From the NCBI GenBank assembly GCA_021292165.1, contig CM037880.1:179821085-179885084 (forward strand): a stretch of 64,000 nt of DNA, read 5' to 3'. How positions within the stretch are numbered: the stretch's first letter is position 1; the number at the start of each line of letters is the position of its first letter. A model generated the notes under the pieces. The model worked only from the letters and a program-made list of their open reading frames with translations. It had not been told where the DNA came from and searched no databases. A program made the position numbers and the translations under genes. Positions 1 through 11,189 of this stretch are shown here, one piece after another. Origin of the DNA: Shinisaurus crocodilurus. Taxonomy: Eukaryota > Chordata > Lepidosauria > Squamata > Shinisauridae.

Positions 1-124
1 ATACAATAAAATACAATATAAAATGCAAACAATAAAAACATCATTAAAATTTCCCTACTAAAATTTAAAAACCAAATTTAAAAAAATGACTTAAATAGCT
101 AAGAACAGGTTAGTACAACTAGAC

Positions 125-420
125 CTGTTGAAAAGCTGACATAACCCCCCCCTCCCGGTACTAAATTTTAGAGCTATTAAATGCCTCGGCATAGAGGGCA
201 GTCTTAACCTGGCACTGAAAGGATAGTAGAGTTGGTGCCAGGTGGGCCTCAGTGGGGAATTTGTTCCACAGTTGGGGGGCTACCACAGAAAAGGCCCTCT
301 TCCTTGTTGCCACTGACTGAGCCTCCCATTAGCTTGGCTGGCTTGGGTGTAGGGTGTAGGAGTTCAACAACATCTGGAAAACCACTGGCCCTCTATCCCT
401 GCATAATGGTTTAGCTCTAT
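125..420 (-). mobile_element. L2-type LINE fragment, C-terminal end of the reverse-transcriptase ORF
   Basis: Read on the minus strand, about 215-300 translates to a stretch containing KRAFSVVAPQLWNKFP and then EAHLAPT. This matches the 'AFSVAAPRLWNxLP' block that ends the ORF2 of L2-clade non-LTR retrotransposons. Pieces of the same region recur at 8640, 12690, 26760, 36190 and 53560. No start codon or complete domain remains, so this is a dead 5'-truncated copy. The clade call (L2 rather than a related one) is from memory of the motif. Confidence 0.6.
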
Positions 421-766
421 TTCGACTTACCATTTGTCAGATACTTTGGCCCAGCCACTTTATTTGAAAAGACCTAGCTATGTAAAGTTCCAGGTCCTGT
501 CTACTGGAAGTGTGGAGGAGATGTGATCCCTCCAGCGGATGATAATCTGCTATTGAAGGCTGTGCTGCCCCTGAACATAGACGTCCCCTTACACTATCAT
601 TATTAATATTTATTAATAAACCTATTCCTTAATTTACCTAATTCAAAGTGCACTAATCTAGGGGCTATCACCACCAAGACATTTTATTTTATCAATTTTA
701 ATATAAAATTGTAGTTGTTTGAATCAATTTATCACATGCATGTTTTTCAAGGTGCCACAAGACACT
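421..766. other. No recognisable feature
   Basis: The sequence is AT-rich and unique by eye. I see no ORF with recognisable content and no repeat with an intact boundary. The first 124 bases of the window are similar A-rich sequence next to the L2 fragment. Confidence 0.4.
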
Positions 767-883
767 TAGGCTGCAATCCTATGTATGTTTAGACAGAAGT
801 CACAGCTCCCAGCATTCCCCAGCCAACCATGCTGAGAGTTATATGACTTTTTCTGTCTAAACATGCATAGGATTGTGCCCTTA
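767..883. mobile_element. Palindromic MITE, family A
   Basis: The left end has GGCTGCAATCCTATG, TTTAGACAGAA and CTCCCAGCATTCCCCAGCC. The right end is its reverse complement (TTTCTGTCTAAACATGC, ATAGGATTGTGCCC). The whole unit is a foldback. Other copies lie at 35999-36133, 49477-49613, 56266-56460 and 62402-62455. It has no coding capacity, so it must be moved by a transposase in trans. I could not identify a target duplication with certainty. Confidence 0.7.
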
Positions 884-1307
884 GTTGCTTTTCATTCCCA
901 TCTAATCCCCCAGTGTCCTACCTCCTTTCCACTCCCCTCTACATTGCCCTTACAGTTTCTACATTTCTTAAAAGTTCCTCCCTATTAGAGTTTTTGGATC
1001 TTGTTAGCCAATCCTGAGTATGGTAGTATGAGTGTGTATGTGCCTGACTGAACATCTAAAAAGTTTCTTTCAGACACACACACACAGAGAGAAAGATTTA
1101 TACCATCATACACACAACCAAAGAAAATCAAATGAGCAGATAGGCAGGAGAGAAAATCTGTGTTGGGGGGTGGGTGGGTCAAAGAGAAGGAGACCAAGGG
1201 AAAGAGAAAAGAAAAGCTGGAGGACACCAGAAAGTCCCCAATATCACATCCACCACTTTACTAAAATATTTGACAGTGAATTTCATATTTCTAATATTTG
1301 AAGATGG
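884..1307. other. Low-complexity purine-rich unique sequence
   Basis: A short CACACA run (about 1074-1086) is followed by a purine-rich tract (1085-1225). The small overlapping open frames on both strands reflect this composition and have no recognisable domain. Confidence 0.4.
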
Positions 1308-1415
1308 CTATCATATCACCTCTTTCTCATCTCTTCTCCAGGTTAAACATGCCCAGCGCCTCCTTCAACCTTTCATTATATGACTTGGTCTCCTGGCCCC
1401 TCATGATATTAGTTG
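1308..1415 (-). mobile_element. Short CR1 LINE remnant
   Basis: TATCATATCACCTCTTTC, the AAACATGCCCAG block and TCATATGACTTGG-like sequence align with 22255-22330 inside the clear CR1 copy, in the same orientation. It is the '[13 protein letters not shown]' part of ORF2 read on the minus strand, heavily decayed and truncated at both ends. Confidence 0.55.
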
Positions 1416-1495
1416 CATTAGACATGCATGAGTAAATCATGTAGATCTCAGGTATTTAAATATTAAGGAAATTCTGTATAAATGTATAGATCAGG

Positions 1496-1735
1496 GGTCC
1501 CTAAACTTTTTGAGTTGGTGGAGCATATTTGTAAATTTGAGAGAGGGTCATGGGCACTCTCACAAAATGGCTGACACGGGGAGGTTGCCCATTCACAAAA
1601 TGGCTGCCATGGTAGGCTTGGTGGTCACAAAACACCGAATTCCCAGAAGGCAAACATTTTTAAAATATCTTTAAAAAATAAAAATCAATAGAAGAAAGGA
1701 GCTTTACAGCTGCCAAGAAAAGTGTCCATGGTTAC
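1496..1735 (+). mobile_element. hAT-like element fragment with a CAGGGGTCC terminus
   Basis: The fragment starts with CAGGGGTCCCTAAACTTTTT, a typical hAT-type terminus, and continues with repeated CACAAAATGGCTG segments (two copies, about 1562 and 1595). No matching right terminus is visible, so the element is truncated or the other end has decayed. Confidence 0.45.
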
Positions 1736-2735
1736 CATCTTGGAGACTCCAGGTATAGATAATAAAAATAAAGCAGACTATTGTATGTTTTCCTTTAGCT
1801 TTAGTAGACAGTTCTATTGGTTATTTTGTCTTTTGTCTTTCCTCAGAAAAGTAAATTTTTATTCACTAGAAATAAGGGGCTCTCATTTTTATATCTCATG
1901 GTTCAAGTAAGATCTAAACCACTGCCAAATTTGCCTAAATAAATCTCAAGACCAAGCAGATGTCATTTCTTTTGAGGTCAGCTTAAAGGTTTATTGGCCC
2001 CCAAAGGATATTTTAAAATGGCCAAGGTAAAGCTTGATATAAATTTCAAGAGTGCTGGACACTTTTAGAATTAAATAGGCTTCAGTTTGTTCCTTGCTTA
2101 ACTCATTTTGGCCTCCTGCTTTTCCTTGGAAGAAGAAATAATGTGACTACAGGTGAGCTGAGTGGAAACAATTTTAAAGTTGAAAATAATGAGGAATCCA
2201 CAATTTGAAATATTCTTGTGGCTTGATAGAAGTTTTGATTTAAAATATATTTGTTTAAAAAAGAAAGAAAAGAAAAGGAGACGTAGATCTGAATACAGAA
2301 AACATTAGTGAGGCAAAATGAAAAGGCATGAACACATGCTATCTATCGTCACAGCCAGACATTACTTTTTAATACTCTACAGTTAATTATTGTGTTTATA
2401 GTAATTAAAAGGATACCAACATTATACTTTTGTCTCTTCTGCAAACAGATTATAAAGTCTGGCTCCTTGGGTTTAAGCACTGTAAATGGAACATGTGAAG
2501 TCAGGCGGCTTTAATTATTCCAAACTATTTCTCTACAACTATGCAAAAAACCTTCCACACTGAGATTTGATTCTTGTCAAGACAGAAGCAAAGGCACATG
2601 TTTCCATTTGATTTTTCAATTAGGTGCAGAATTTCTTTATCTCTGTTAGGTTCGGGATCTCATCATTGGGGGAAAGATTAGCTCAAAGAGTTTGCCACGG
2701 CTCCCCTTTTATATTTAAAGTGAATACCACTCACT
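1736..2735. other. Unique AT-rich sequence; possible conserved non-coding block at 2150-2700
   Basis: No repeat signature is visible. The 2150-2700 part is dense in homeodomain-type cores (GTTAATTATTG, GTAATTAAAAGG, CTTTAATTATTCC, CAATTAGG), free of simple repeats and not coding. Conservation cannot be judged from one sequence; this is inference from texture only. Confidence 0.25.
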
Positions 2736-2859
2736 TTAAATAAATTCTAGAGCAGCCTCCCCCAACCTGGCACCCTCCCAGTGTATTGAACTGCAACTCC
2801 CATAATTCCCAGCCAGCAATTCCCAATGTCCAACACATCTGGAGGGCACCAGGTTGAGG
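2736..2859 (+). repeat. Left arm of an inverted duplication containing a hAT MITE (family C)
   Basis: The family C MITE begins with CAGCCTCCCCCAACCTGGCA at 2753. Its right end is GGGCACCAGGTTGAGG, with AAAGCTG after it. Bases 2736-2859 are repeated as the reverse complement at 3182-3305 with only a few mismatches. The match includes 17 bp outside the MITE (TTAAATAAATTCTAGAG), so the pair is a segmental inverted duplication and not two independent insertions. Confidence 0.8.
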
Positions 2860-3181
2860 AAAGCTGTTTTAGGGAGTGAGGTCTATATGGTTTCTGTTGT
2901 ATAAGCTCTGAAGAGATGAGAGACAGGGATCACACCAGGGGTCAGCATCATCAGGCACTCGCAAAGGCCCAGGTCCCAGCAGTGGTCCTCCAGTTATAAA
3001 ATATATGTTTATTACAAAACTGCTTATACAAAACAATCTATTGCCATATGATAAATATTAAGGCTGTGGTATATAATATCTGCCGTCTTTTATATGAGTA
3101 AAATTGAGTTTGTGCTAACACCAAAGTACCAGTTGAGTGGGAAGGAACCAGTTGGTGTAAAAGATTAGTGACAATTTTAGG
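2860..3181. other. Spacer between inverted arms
   Basis: This is 322 bp of unique AT-rich sequence forming the loop between the 124-bp arms. I see nothing coding in it. Confidence 0.5.
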
Positions 3182-3305
3182 CCTCAACCTGGTGCCCTCC
3201 AGATGTGTTGGACATTGGGAATTGCTGGCTGGGAATTATGGGAGTTGCAGTTCAATACACTGGGAGGGTGCCAGGTTGGAGAAGGCTGCTCTAGAATTTA
3301 TTTAA
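3182..3305 (-). repeat. Right arm of the inverted duplication (MITE family C)
   Basis: This is the reverse complement of 2736-2859. It keeps the left-flank bases CTCTAGAATTTATTTAA. The outer MITE end that would read CAGCTTTCC is missing here and is replaced by TTTTAGG just before the arm, so the duplication breakpoint lies inside the MITE. Confidence 0.8.
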
Positions 3306-3524
3306 GCCTGTTGTTGTGTACCAAAGAATTGGTGTTAACCCAGATCTCATCAATCTAAATTCGACACTCCATCTACTATGTCACACTGGCTTGGCTAGTA
3401 GAGCAGCTAATGCAAGGTGCAATCCTTATTCAAATGAAATCAGTGGATTATTTTTTTTTTAAAGTCTCTTATCTCTGGTCCCCAACCTGGTTAATCTAAT
3501 TTGTAGATTAAGATTACTAACAGG

Positions 3525-3612
3525 GCACTCCTATACATGTCTGCTCAGAAGTAAACCTATTCAGTTCAGTGGGATTTATTCCCAATAAATGCATACAGGA
3601 ATACGACCTAAA
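3525..3612. mobile_element. MITE, family B (decayed)
   Basis: The sequence has the pattern of family B: ACTCCTATACATGTCTGCTCAGAAGTAA, then TTCAGTGGGATTTATTCCC, then GCATACAGGAATACGACC. Better copies are at 7150, 14170 and 25042. It is non-coding and old. Bases 3306-3524 before it show no feature. Confidence 0.5.
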
Positions 3613-4186
3613 TTAGGTTAATTCACAATATTTTGGCTTCTGTGGCTGGAGCCTGGGCTACAGGACAGAAATCCCATTATTTACTCTCTGTTGGGTAATC
3701 ATGATGGACGGGACTGTAGCATTCTGAAGGAATGTCATGGTCCCTAAATAGAAGTGAAGGTGGAGATATGGAGGAAAGTGTAAGTGGTGATGTAAACTAG
3801 AATTCATATCACTATCAATAGAGTTTTGCCAGCTTATCAAACCATCCCTACAGTGTTGTGTATAGAAAACAGATAAAGGAAGACACTGGTCACAAGGAAA
3901 TAATAGTTGACCAGTTACTGGTCAATACAATACCAGTGTTGTATTCAGGGACAGTGAATTAACTGTGCACTGCCCCCTCGTGCACAATCCAGACTGCTCC
4001 CCACCCCCAGGATGAGGAGAAACCCCGATGCAGGTCTGTGTTAACAGCCCTCTCAAGGAGGTCTATAAAAACCCTGTTAATAAGACAGTCAACTGTCCAA
4101 CACCTCTGTGGAGCCTACATGCAGTAGTGTAGGCTCAACAGGCAACACAGCATGTGTTAGTGATTCAGCTCTCATGCATTTACATT
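3613..4186. other. No recognisable gene or repeat
   Basis: The sequence is unique. The only marked point is a CTCF-like motif at 3970-3983 on the minus strand. Confidence 0.4.
3970..3983 (-). promoter_or_regulatory. Weak CTCF-like motif
   Basis: The minus strand reads GCACGAGGGGGCAG, which fits the vertebrate CTCF core CCASYAGRKGGCRS at 12 of 14 positions. This is motif evidence only. Confidence 0.3.
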
Positions 4187-4419
4187 GGTTGGATCCAGAT
4201 TAAAGCTGGGTCAACTGTGTAGGTGGAAGTGGACTTCCGCATCTCCACCTTCTCACAGTAGCCCATCCAGCCCCCTGGAAATGCTACCATCTCAGGGGAC
4301 CCTGCTGAATGCGCTAAGCTGTGGTTGTGTGGTGGTGGGGAGAGTGATCCCCAAACTTGGGTGGAAGGACCTGCAAGCGAAGCCCTTCCCCTCGCAGAAG
4401 GCAGAGCCTGGATCCAACC
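4187..4419. mobile_element. MITE with GGTTGGATCCAG termini (family E)
   Basis: The left end is GGTTGGATCCAGA and the right end is the inverse CTGGATCCAACC. A shorter relative lies at 59612-59697, and a single end at 32660. The open frames on both strands inside it are a by-product of the symmetry. Confidence 0.5.
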
Positions 4420-4478
4420 CATTTGTTTTCATTTTTTGTAAATGATTTAACATAAATCATTATGCTAATACTACTAGC

Positions 4479-4481
4479 TGT

Positions 4482-4527
<46 letters not shown>

Positions 4528-4529
4528 GC
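4479..4529. repeat. Compound microsatellite (TG)n-(AG)n
   Basis: An uninterrupted TG run of about 28 bases switches directly to about 24 bases of AG. Confidence 0.95.
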
Positions 4530-5295
4530 GCTACTCCTGAAAGAAAAATTAAATGGTCTTATTAGCTATACTCTTTCTTTTTTTTACAACAATATTGCCC
4601 TTCATTATTCATAGTAACTCTTCTGTATTAACCTTCAGTATTTTATTATAGCCAATTAGTCCCACAGTTCATGCCACTGTTACTTTTAAAGCAAAGGCAA
4701 GGGACCTTGGGACTGAGAGGGGTGGGAGGCACATGGCCAATTTTAAAACGGACAGCGTGCAATGCCAATATAAGAAACATGTAACATCTTTAGAGCAGAT
4801 TTATCTGGAAGCATCTTCACTGTGTTCACCCCCAAAGTATCTATTCCCCTTCAAGGTCAAGCTCTGTGGGTGGGTGGGTGGGTGGATGGGGGTTCCTGTA
4901 AGTTTGAAGCAGAATTCAGCAGTGCACAGCACTGTATAATTGCCTCCCTATGATGTCGCCCAGAAACCTTCCCCCCAATCCCCAGAGCTGTTTTTCACTT
5001 TTGAAATGTTTTCCTTTTTAAAAAAATGTACCAATAAGGTAATGGATTAACCATGAATATTCATGGAATACTTTAAAACGGGTGGGCAACTTTGGGGAGG
5101 GGTGTGTGTCTGGGAGCCATTTTTGCCTCTCTCCCTTCTGCTTCCACACTGCTACCTTGCAGAATTCTGTGGGGCACCAGCACTGGCAACCAAAAAATGT
5201 GGTGCTTTGCCGACACTACAGAGAGGTAAGTAGGTAAGCTTGAAAACAAGCTAATTTTGACCTATTTACTGCTCTGTAGTGGTAAATGGATGCTT
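4530..5295. other. No recognisable feature
   Basis: The sequence is unique, with a short GTGGGTGGGTGGGTGG tract near 4867 and possible hAT-like debris around 5080-5220 (GGGTGGGCAACTTTGG). I cannot support a gene. Confidence 0.35.
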
Positions 5296-5336
5296 AAATA
5301 TATATATATATATATTATTATTATTACCAATGCAGC
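5296..5336. repeat. (TA)n / (TTA)n microsatellite
   Basis: About 26 bases of TA repeat are followed by four ATT units. Confidence 0.9.
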
Positions 5337-5837
5337 AAATTTCAGCAGTTAATAGAGTTGGGGGAAGCAGGATACACTACTAAAAACATTCCTAAAGTGC
5401 ATTGAGTGCTGGAGAATAAAATCAGGATCTGTGCTCATGAAGGCCTCCAGTTCAAGACATCCAGTATTCCAGTTCAACACAAGTGCAGTTGGAACCTAGC
5501 CTTGAAACAAGTTTGTGTAGTGGGTTTAAGACATACACCAAGGTTGTGCGGAACATGTAAGTCAACTACCCCATAGAGGAACAGCCAGGAGCATCCTGGT
5601 AATTGCTGCTAGTTACTGAGTGTGCCTTCCTCAATCATGATACGCACAGAATGGGGCGTGGGGTGGATCCTGTATCTGTGAGAGAAGGGTCTGTGAAGAG
5701 CAAGGGGAAGCACAGGCAGAGGGGTGCCCACCCACAACTCTGCCCCTTTTCAGCCATTCCACCAGTGTACCTTTCCTGGCAGAACAGGTCAACTGGTGGA
5801 TTGTTCCGCTGGTGTTATCTATCATGATGGCAGCATA
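5337..5837. other. No recognisable feature
   Basis: Short overlapping open frames at 5603-5906 lie on both strands and have no family resemblance. I treat the stretch as non-coding. Confidence 0.4.
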
Positions 5838-5925
5838 TCTGCCCTAAGTCTGCATGCTTACCTGGGAGAAGTAAGCTCCATCGAATTCAGTCAAACTGAT
5901 TTCTGAGCAAAGATGGCTAGGATCA
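5838..5925. mobile_element. MITE, family B (old)
   Basis: TGCATGCTTACCTGGGAGAA, then GTAAGCTCCATCGAATTCAG and the half-palindromic return CTGATTTCTGAGCAAAGATG identify a decayed family B copy. Confidence 0.45.
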
Positions 5926-7029
5926 GGCAGTAAAATGTGTTTCTGTTTTTCCCCCTTCCGCTGCTGTGTTAGCATTTTGTCTCTACCCGCCAGAACTGCA
6001 ACAAGCTCCTATGTTACTTTCAAAGCTGAGGCAGACACATTGAATTTATATTTTTTAAAACCACAATAGTTAGAATATTTTATGTTGTACAGTACATGAA
6101 AGCATTTAAAAGGCTGATCTCATCATCTTTAGTTAAAGCCACTTCCCCCTCCCCCCGCCTTACAATGGTGGATTGAAACCAGGCTTTCTGGCTGTAACCC
6201 CTCAGAGATCTGAGTTTCATCAGCGATACAGCATTGGAATGCCTGATTTAAACTATTGAAGATTTATGGCCTTCAGTGTTCACACATGCAAAGTCACGCC
6301 ATCCTAACTTGGAAGCTACCTGCTTCTCCTCCCACCCCATCAACAGGCTGTGCACCTAAACCTTCACTTAGAGAAAAAGAAGAAGGCTCGCTTACTTCCC
6401 TAAAGAAATGATTATGATACATTCAAAGATATAATAATTATGATCAAAGCATATTTTATAAATTGGAATTAATTACATTTTTAGTGCTGGCCCACGAACA
6501 ATAAACTTGTTCTTGTAGGGAGCCACATTACAGATTAGTGAAAGTTCAGAACTTAATTTCTCTCTAGTACATATTTTTGCAGGGTAATAAATGATTTCAT
6601 ACAGACTTTCTGGCTCTGTATGAATTTCTTCTTGGCACGTTTATTTAAAAATATAGAACAGACAGTAGCTGCATTTCACAAATCATCCTATCCCCACCCC
6701 CATCCTTCGTTTCATTGTGTGTAAACTGACACAAGGAAAGAAAACTTGGCAAGCATGCTAAGTAATTAAACTGTGATATTCTGAAAGTTATAAAAAGGAG
6801 TTAGTAAGTAGGGAAACTTGTTGGCACTTGGCATCTTGAGGCAAAATGCTATTCCTGTTGGTTTTTTAATAAACTTTGCCTGGAGTATACAAGAGCTGTA
6901 ATCAAAAAGCTTCACTAGGAATTTGAGTGTTCTGCTTTTGTAATGTTTAACATGACTTCTGATAAGGGTATTGGGAAGGATCTTAGATTTTGCCACCAGT
7001 GTTAAAAACAACAACAACCCTTCACAAAA
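5926..7029. other. Unique AT-rich sequence
   Basis: I see no repeat boundaries or exons. 6400-6700 is rich in ATTA/TAAT cores and poly-A/T and could include conserved regulatory DNA, but nothing in the sequence proves it. Confidence 0.3.
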
Positions 7030-7245
7030 GGTGGTCTTACAGCACAATCATATGCATGTTTACTCAGAAGTGCACCCGCTGTGTTCACTGGAGCTTACTC
7101 TCTAGCAAGTGTGTTTGCAGCCTGAAAACTTTTTATTTTAGAAGCATTTATAGCTGAATCCTCTATACATGTCAAGTCAGAAGAGAGTCCCATTGAGTTC
7201 AGTGGGGCTTACTCCCAGCTAAGTGGGTATAGCACTGCCATCTTA
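7030..7245. mobile_element. Two adjacent decayed family B MITE copies
   Basis: The first copy (about 7037-7125) has GCACAATCATATGCATGTTT, ACTCAGAAGTG and GGAGCTTACTC. The second (about 7150-7245) has CTGAATCCTCTATACATGTC, AGTCCCATTGAGTTCAGTGG and GGCTTACTCCCAGCTAAGTG. Both follow the family consensus seen at 25042. Confidence 0.55.
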
Positions 7246-7625
7246 AACAGCAAAAACACAAAACAAAAAAACACTAAACAAAAACCAAGAGATGCAAAGT
7301 GAGCAATTGCTGCTTTCCCTCTCATGCACAGCCCCTTAGTTCTGTACTGTGCCATGAAAGCAGTAAAATATAGGAATGATGTCACAGAAAATCTCACTTC
7401 TGAACACTAAATGTTTCAAAGGTTTTGATGAGCAAAGCTGGTTGATCTGACACCAAAATAAAACAACTGATACGCTACTTGAAAGGGCATAAGTGATAGG
7501 ACTGAAGACCCCGGTGAAAACACAGCCATGCAACTGGAACAACAAATGCACTCATATACCAGCACACTCTAGTCCTATGTAGCCCTTGCAAGATGGCTGG
7601 GCTGGTGCATCACCATTTTTTAGTT
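7246..7625. other. No recognisable feature
   Basis: Unique sequence with A-rich stretches. Open frames on the minus strand have no recognisable domain. Confidence 0.4.
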
Positions 7626-7813
7626 TATTATTTATTTGTATTTATTTAATAAAATGTGTATTCCACCTTTTGTCCCAGGAACTCAAGGCGGTGCACACAT
7701 TTTATTTTCAGAACAACTCTGTGTGGAATATTAGGCTGAGAGAGTGAGCAGCCAAAGGTGAGTTTCATGCCAGAGTAGGGATTTGTACCCAGTTCTAGTC
7801 TGTCATTCTGGCT
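7626..7813 (-). mobile_element. Decayed Sauria-type SINE
   Basis: The minus-strand 3' tail is at the left (ATTTATTTGTATTTATTT, then CCACCTTTTGTCCC). Next come an AACAACTCTGTGTGG block and GGCTGAGAGAGTGAG, and the tRNA-related head is at the right (GGGATTTGTACCCAG... CTGGCTC). It is the same architecture as 12901-13142 but strongly diverged. Confidence 0.6.
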
Positions 7814-8215
7814 CTATTTGCACCATGCAGTACTAATGGGGATTGCACTGGTTGCATGTACTTCCAGATGTTGGCAAACATTCATATTCAGCCCCAATCC
7901 CAACCTGTAGTGTGTGCATGTACACATGCAGATCTTGACCTAGTATCAGGAGCCATGTGTGTAGCCGTGTATGCAACCAGCCAGTCAGGAGATCCATGTA
8001 TGCAATATGCTATTGCACCTGTGGATCTTGGTCCAACAAGAGAATCTATGCCCGGATGGCTGCTTTCAGGCATGGATCTCCCTCCTGGATCAACAGATCG
8101 CTATACAGGCTTGGCATCCCTCTCTATAATACTAGAACCTGGGGTCACCCAATGAAGCTGAATGGTGGAAGATTCAGACAGACAAATGGAAGTACTTATT
8201 CAGATAGCACATAGT
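7814..8215. other. No supported feature
   Basis: Three mid-sized open frames overlap here in different frames and on both strands (7856-8214). None has a recognisable motif. Unique sequence. Confidence 0.35.
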
Positions 8216-8572
8216 TAAACTGTGGAATTTGCTACCACAAGGTAATGATGGCCACCAACTTGGATGGCTTTAAAAGGGGATTAGACAATTTCACGGAGGA
8301 TAAAGCTATCAATGGCTACTAGTTAGCATGGTTATATATTATCTCCTGTATCGGGCAGTATGCCTCTGAATATCAGTTGCTGGGGAATATGAATGGGAGA
8401 GTGCTGTTGTGCTCATGTCCTGCTTGTGAGCTTGCCTCAGGCATCTGGTTCATATCCTGCTTGTGACTTGTGAGCTTGCCTCAGGCATCTGGCTGGCCAC
8501 TGTGGGAACAGAATGTTGGACTAGATAGACCTTCGGCCTGGTCCAGCAGGGCTCTTCTTATGTTCTTATGAT
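8216..8572 (+). mobile_element. CR1/L3-like LINE 3' region
   Basis: The text GTGGAATTTGCTACCACAAG, GATGGCTTTAAAAGGGGATT and the end GGTCCAGCAGGGCTCTTCTT, ATGTTCTTATG form the tail of a non-LTR element. The element recurs at 10821 (+), 20476 (-), 33676 (-), 37041 (-) and 58457 (-). This copy has a small internal duplication of CTTGTGAGCTTGCCTCAGGC (about 8424 and 8469). The clade is uncertain; a CR1 relative is my best guess. Confidence 0.6.
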
Positions 8573-8639
8573 ATCAAGAGAACTGTTACATCTAAAATGA
8601 TTCCAGGATCGTTTAAACATCTAAAATATAAAAACACAC

Positions 8640-8800
8640 AAAATCAATACTTAAATAAACTGGCAAATAAAATGCTCCAGCAAGTTAAAAAAGATGGGGT
8701 GAATAGAAAGGGCTTTGTGTGGCATCTAAAAGAAAGCAATGTGGATGCCAGGTGAGCCTCCTCGAGAAGTGCCTTCCATAGTCATGGTATAATAGCCATA
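8640..8800 (-). mobile_element. L2-type LINE fragment
   Basis: On the minus strand the segment fits the last part of L2 ORF2 and the 3' region: the 'EEAHLAS' and 'TKPFLFTPSF' like stretch that follows the AAPRLWN block. Only a short decayed piece is left. Confidence 0.4.
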
Positions 8801-10820
8801 TAGGGCTTTCTTGTTTGTTGCTACCTGCTTCACTCCTGATGGGGTAGCACTCAGAGAAGGGTTTCAGTAGATGGTCCAGTGCCTAACAAATCACATGATA
8901 TGTCATCAAACTACACACATACATGCTAGATGTTTTTAAAATACAAAATGTAAAACATCACCAGCAGTAGCAAAAGTCAAACGTGTACCACAACATGTCA
9001 TTAAAAAATGAAATATCTAAGCATCCCGCCCAACAAATTACAATAAAAACCCTACCATAATAAATATGATTTCACTGCCTGCTGTGAAGTGAAGGGAACG
9101 GGGCTAGGTAGAACTACTTCAGGATTGTGTACATATTCTTGGCACCATAACAGAGAAACATGAACTGGGGTAGTGGCTTGAGGAAGGCGGGAGAGGGGTG
9201 CAGTATGTCAGAGATGCATTGAGAGTTTGGACAATCATATCTCGGTTTAATAAGCTGATACATGAACAAGACTTTTCCCTGCACACACAGCCCTTTCATG
9301 TGACCAGCAGCTGAGAAACTATGCTTAACAGCTTTGGAACAAGCTAGGATATTAAACCACAGTTTGAAGTTGGTTTCGTTTCCTGGCTTGTTCTGAAATT
9401 CTTAATTGTAGTTTCCTAGTTTGGATAAAATGGGAAACTAGTTAATGGAAGATTTCCTGGTTTGTTTGCTGGTTCACACAAAGGGAGGAGCAAAAGGGCT
9501 ACATGCACAGGCGTATTAAGCCAAGATTTGATCATCTGAACACAGTCATTGCTTTCCTTCCCTTCTGTAAGAAAAGCTAGACATCTATTAATGTAATCAC
9601 CTAGTTTTGGTTCACAAAATCTATGCTAGCGAATAGCGTCTTATAAAAAATATGTCACCATGCCACTGGAACATTTGTTTACACTGACAAGTTTATAATT
9701 GGATCATGAATGAGTTTTGTCAGCATGCTAATAGTTGGTAGCTGAATTCATAGCTGAATAAAATGTTCAGTGCCAGATTTAAAAAAACACACAAAAACCC
9801 AACTGATACAACCGCACAAAATATACAACAATATTAAGGATCTTTCTTCCTTGACAACCTGTTTTCTGAGGCAATTAAAAAACACCCATTACTGAAAGGA
9901 AAATGTAACCCCTTCACTAAATTTGTTCTTGGAATTGTTCAGTGAATTTGGGTTCAGTGCCTGCACTAAAGTGCTAGAAGGACGGCTAGACATGTTACTG
10001 AAGTTTAATATCCATCTTTAAAAATTAACTGTAAATTAGACCTGAGTCTGGGAGCTACAAAAATAAGAATTCTGTCATTCATTCATTTCTTAAACTGGTA
10101 TGGTTTGGTTTATGGGGCTGTTAATTTATTATAATGATGTCATGTCCAGTGTTGCCTTTCAGTCTGTGCACGCTTCATACCTGACAATTCTATTGCTTGC
10201 ATTACATCATCATGACTGGAGGAAATATAATTAAAGACCCCCATACACAAATGCCTTGCCTCTGGAAAATACAATACTGGGCCCTTTCAGGGAAAATCTA
10301 CTGCCTAGATGTGGGAGCACAGATTTATCTGCACAATTTCAAAGGTAGATTTTATCCATCTCCCATTATAAATACATATTACCCAGACTCTACAGCAATA
10401 TGGGTAACAATATAGGACCAGATGGCCTTCCAGTTTTCTTAAAAGCTGCATATCAAAAGTGAGCTTTACCTTTCCTCCCAAAGGACTGTTGTGACCCACT
10501 CCTCGCATCCCATTGTAACCAGTGATCACTCAAGTTCAGTATGGGAGTAGGAAAAAGGGTGGGCAGGTCAGAACTGCTTTCAGGAATTGCCTAATAAGGG
10601 TCTAACACCCCAGGACCAGTTTGTCAGCCAAGCTGCAGGATCAGAACAGAAGCCAAGGTCCCCTACAACTACTGAGATCAAGGGCATGTAACATCTAGTT
10701 GAATGCCTTTTCAAGGTCAACACATGGACTTCAGACAGGCCGGCAGGCCATGCCCTGGGCCAGTTAACAAGGAACGAAGAAGGTCTGCAATATATGCAAC
10801 AGCTTCAAGATGAAGAAGAG
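8801..10820. other. Long unique stretch without genes
   Basis: About 2 kb of AT-rich sequence. I see no exon-like ORF, SINE head or paired termini. A-rich tracts (9780, 9000-9060) and short open frames are compatible with chance. Confidence 0.35.
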
Positions 10821-11033
10821 CTTTCTAGTCATGGTGGCTATATATTGTCTCCAGGATCGGAGGGAGTATGACTCTGAATACCAGTTGATGGGAAACACAA
10901 GCTGGGGGGTGCTATTATGCTCCTGTCTGCTTGTGAGCTTCCCATAGGTATCATGTTGACCCCTGTGTAAACAGAATACTGGACTAGATAGGCCTTTAGT
11001 CTGATCCAGCATAGCTCTTCTTATGTTCTTAGG
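10821..11033 (+). mobile_element. CR1/L3-like LINE 3' region
   Basis: CATGGTGGCTATATATTGTC, GACTCTGAATACCAGTTGAT and the 3' end CTGATCCAGCATAGCTCTTC, TTATGTTCTTAG match the repeat at 8216-8572 in the same orientation. Confidence 0.6.
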
Positions 11034-11189
11034 TCAGCACTGAGTGATTACTGTTGACCAAACCATCTTTTCAGATGAAAAGCAGGCCTGGGGCCAATCC
11101 CTTATACCTCTTGAGCATCTTCACCTCGGAAACAGGAGCTTCATCCAAGAACACTGCCAGGCCGTAAGTGTAAGTCTAAGAAAACCCAT

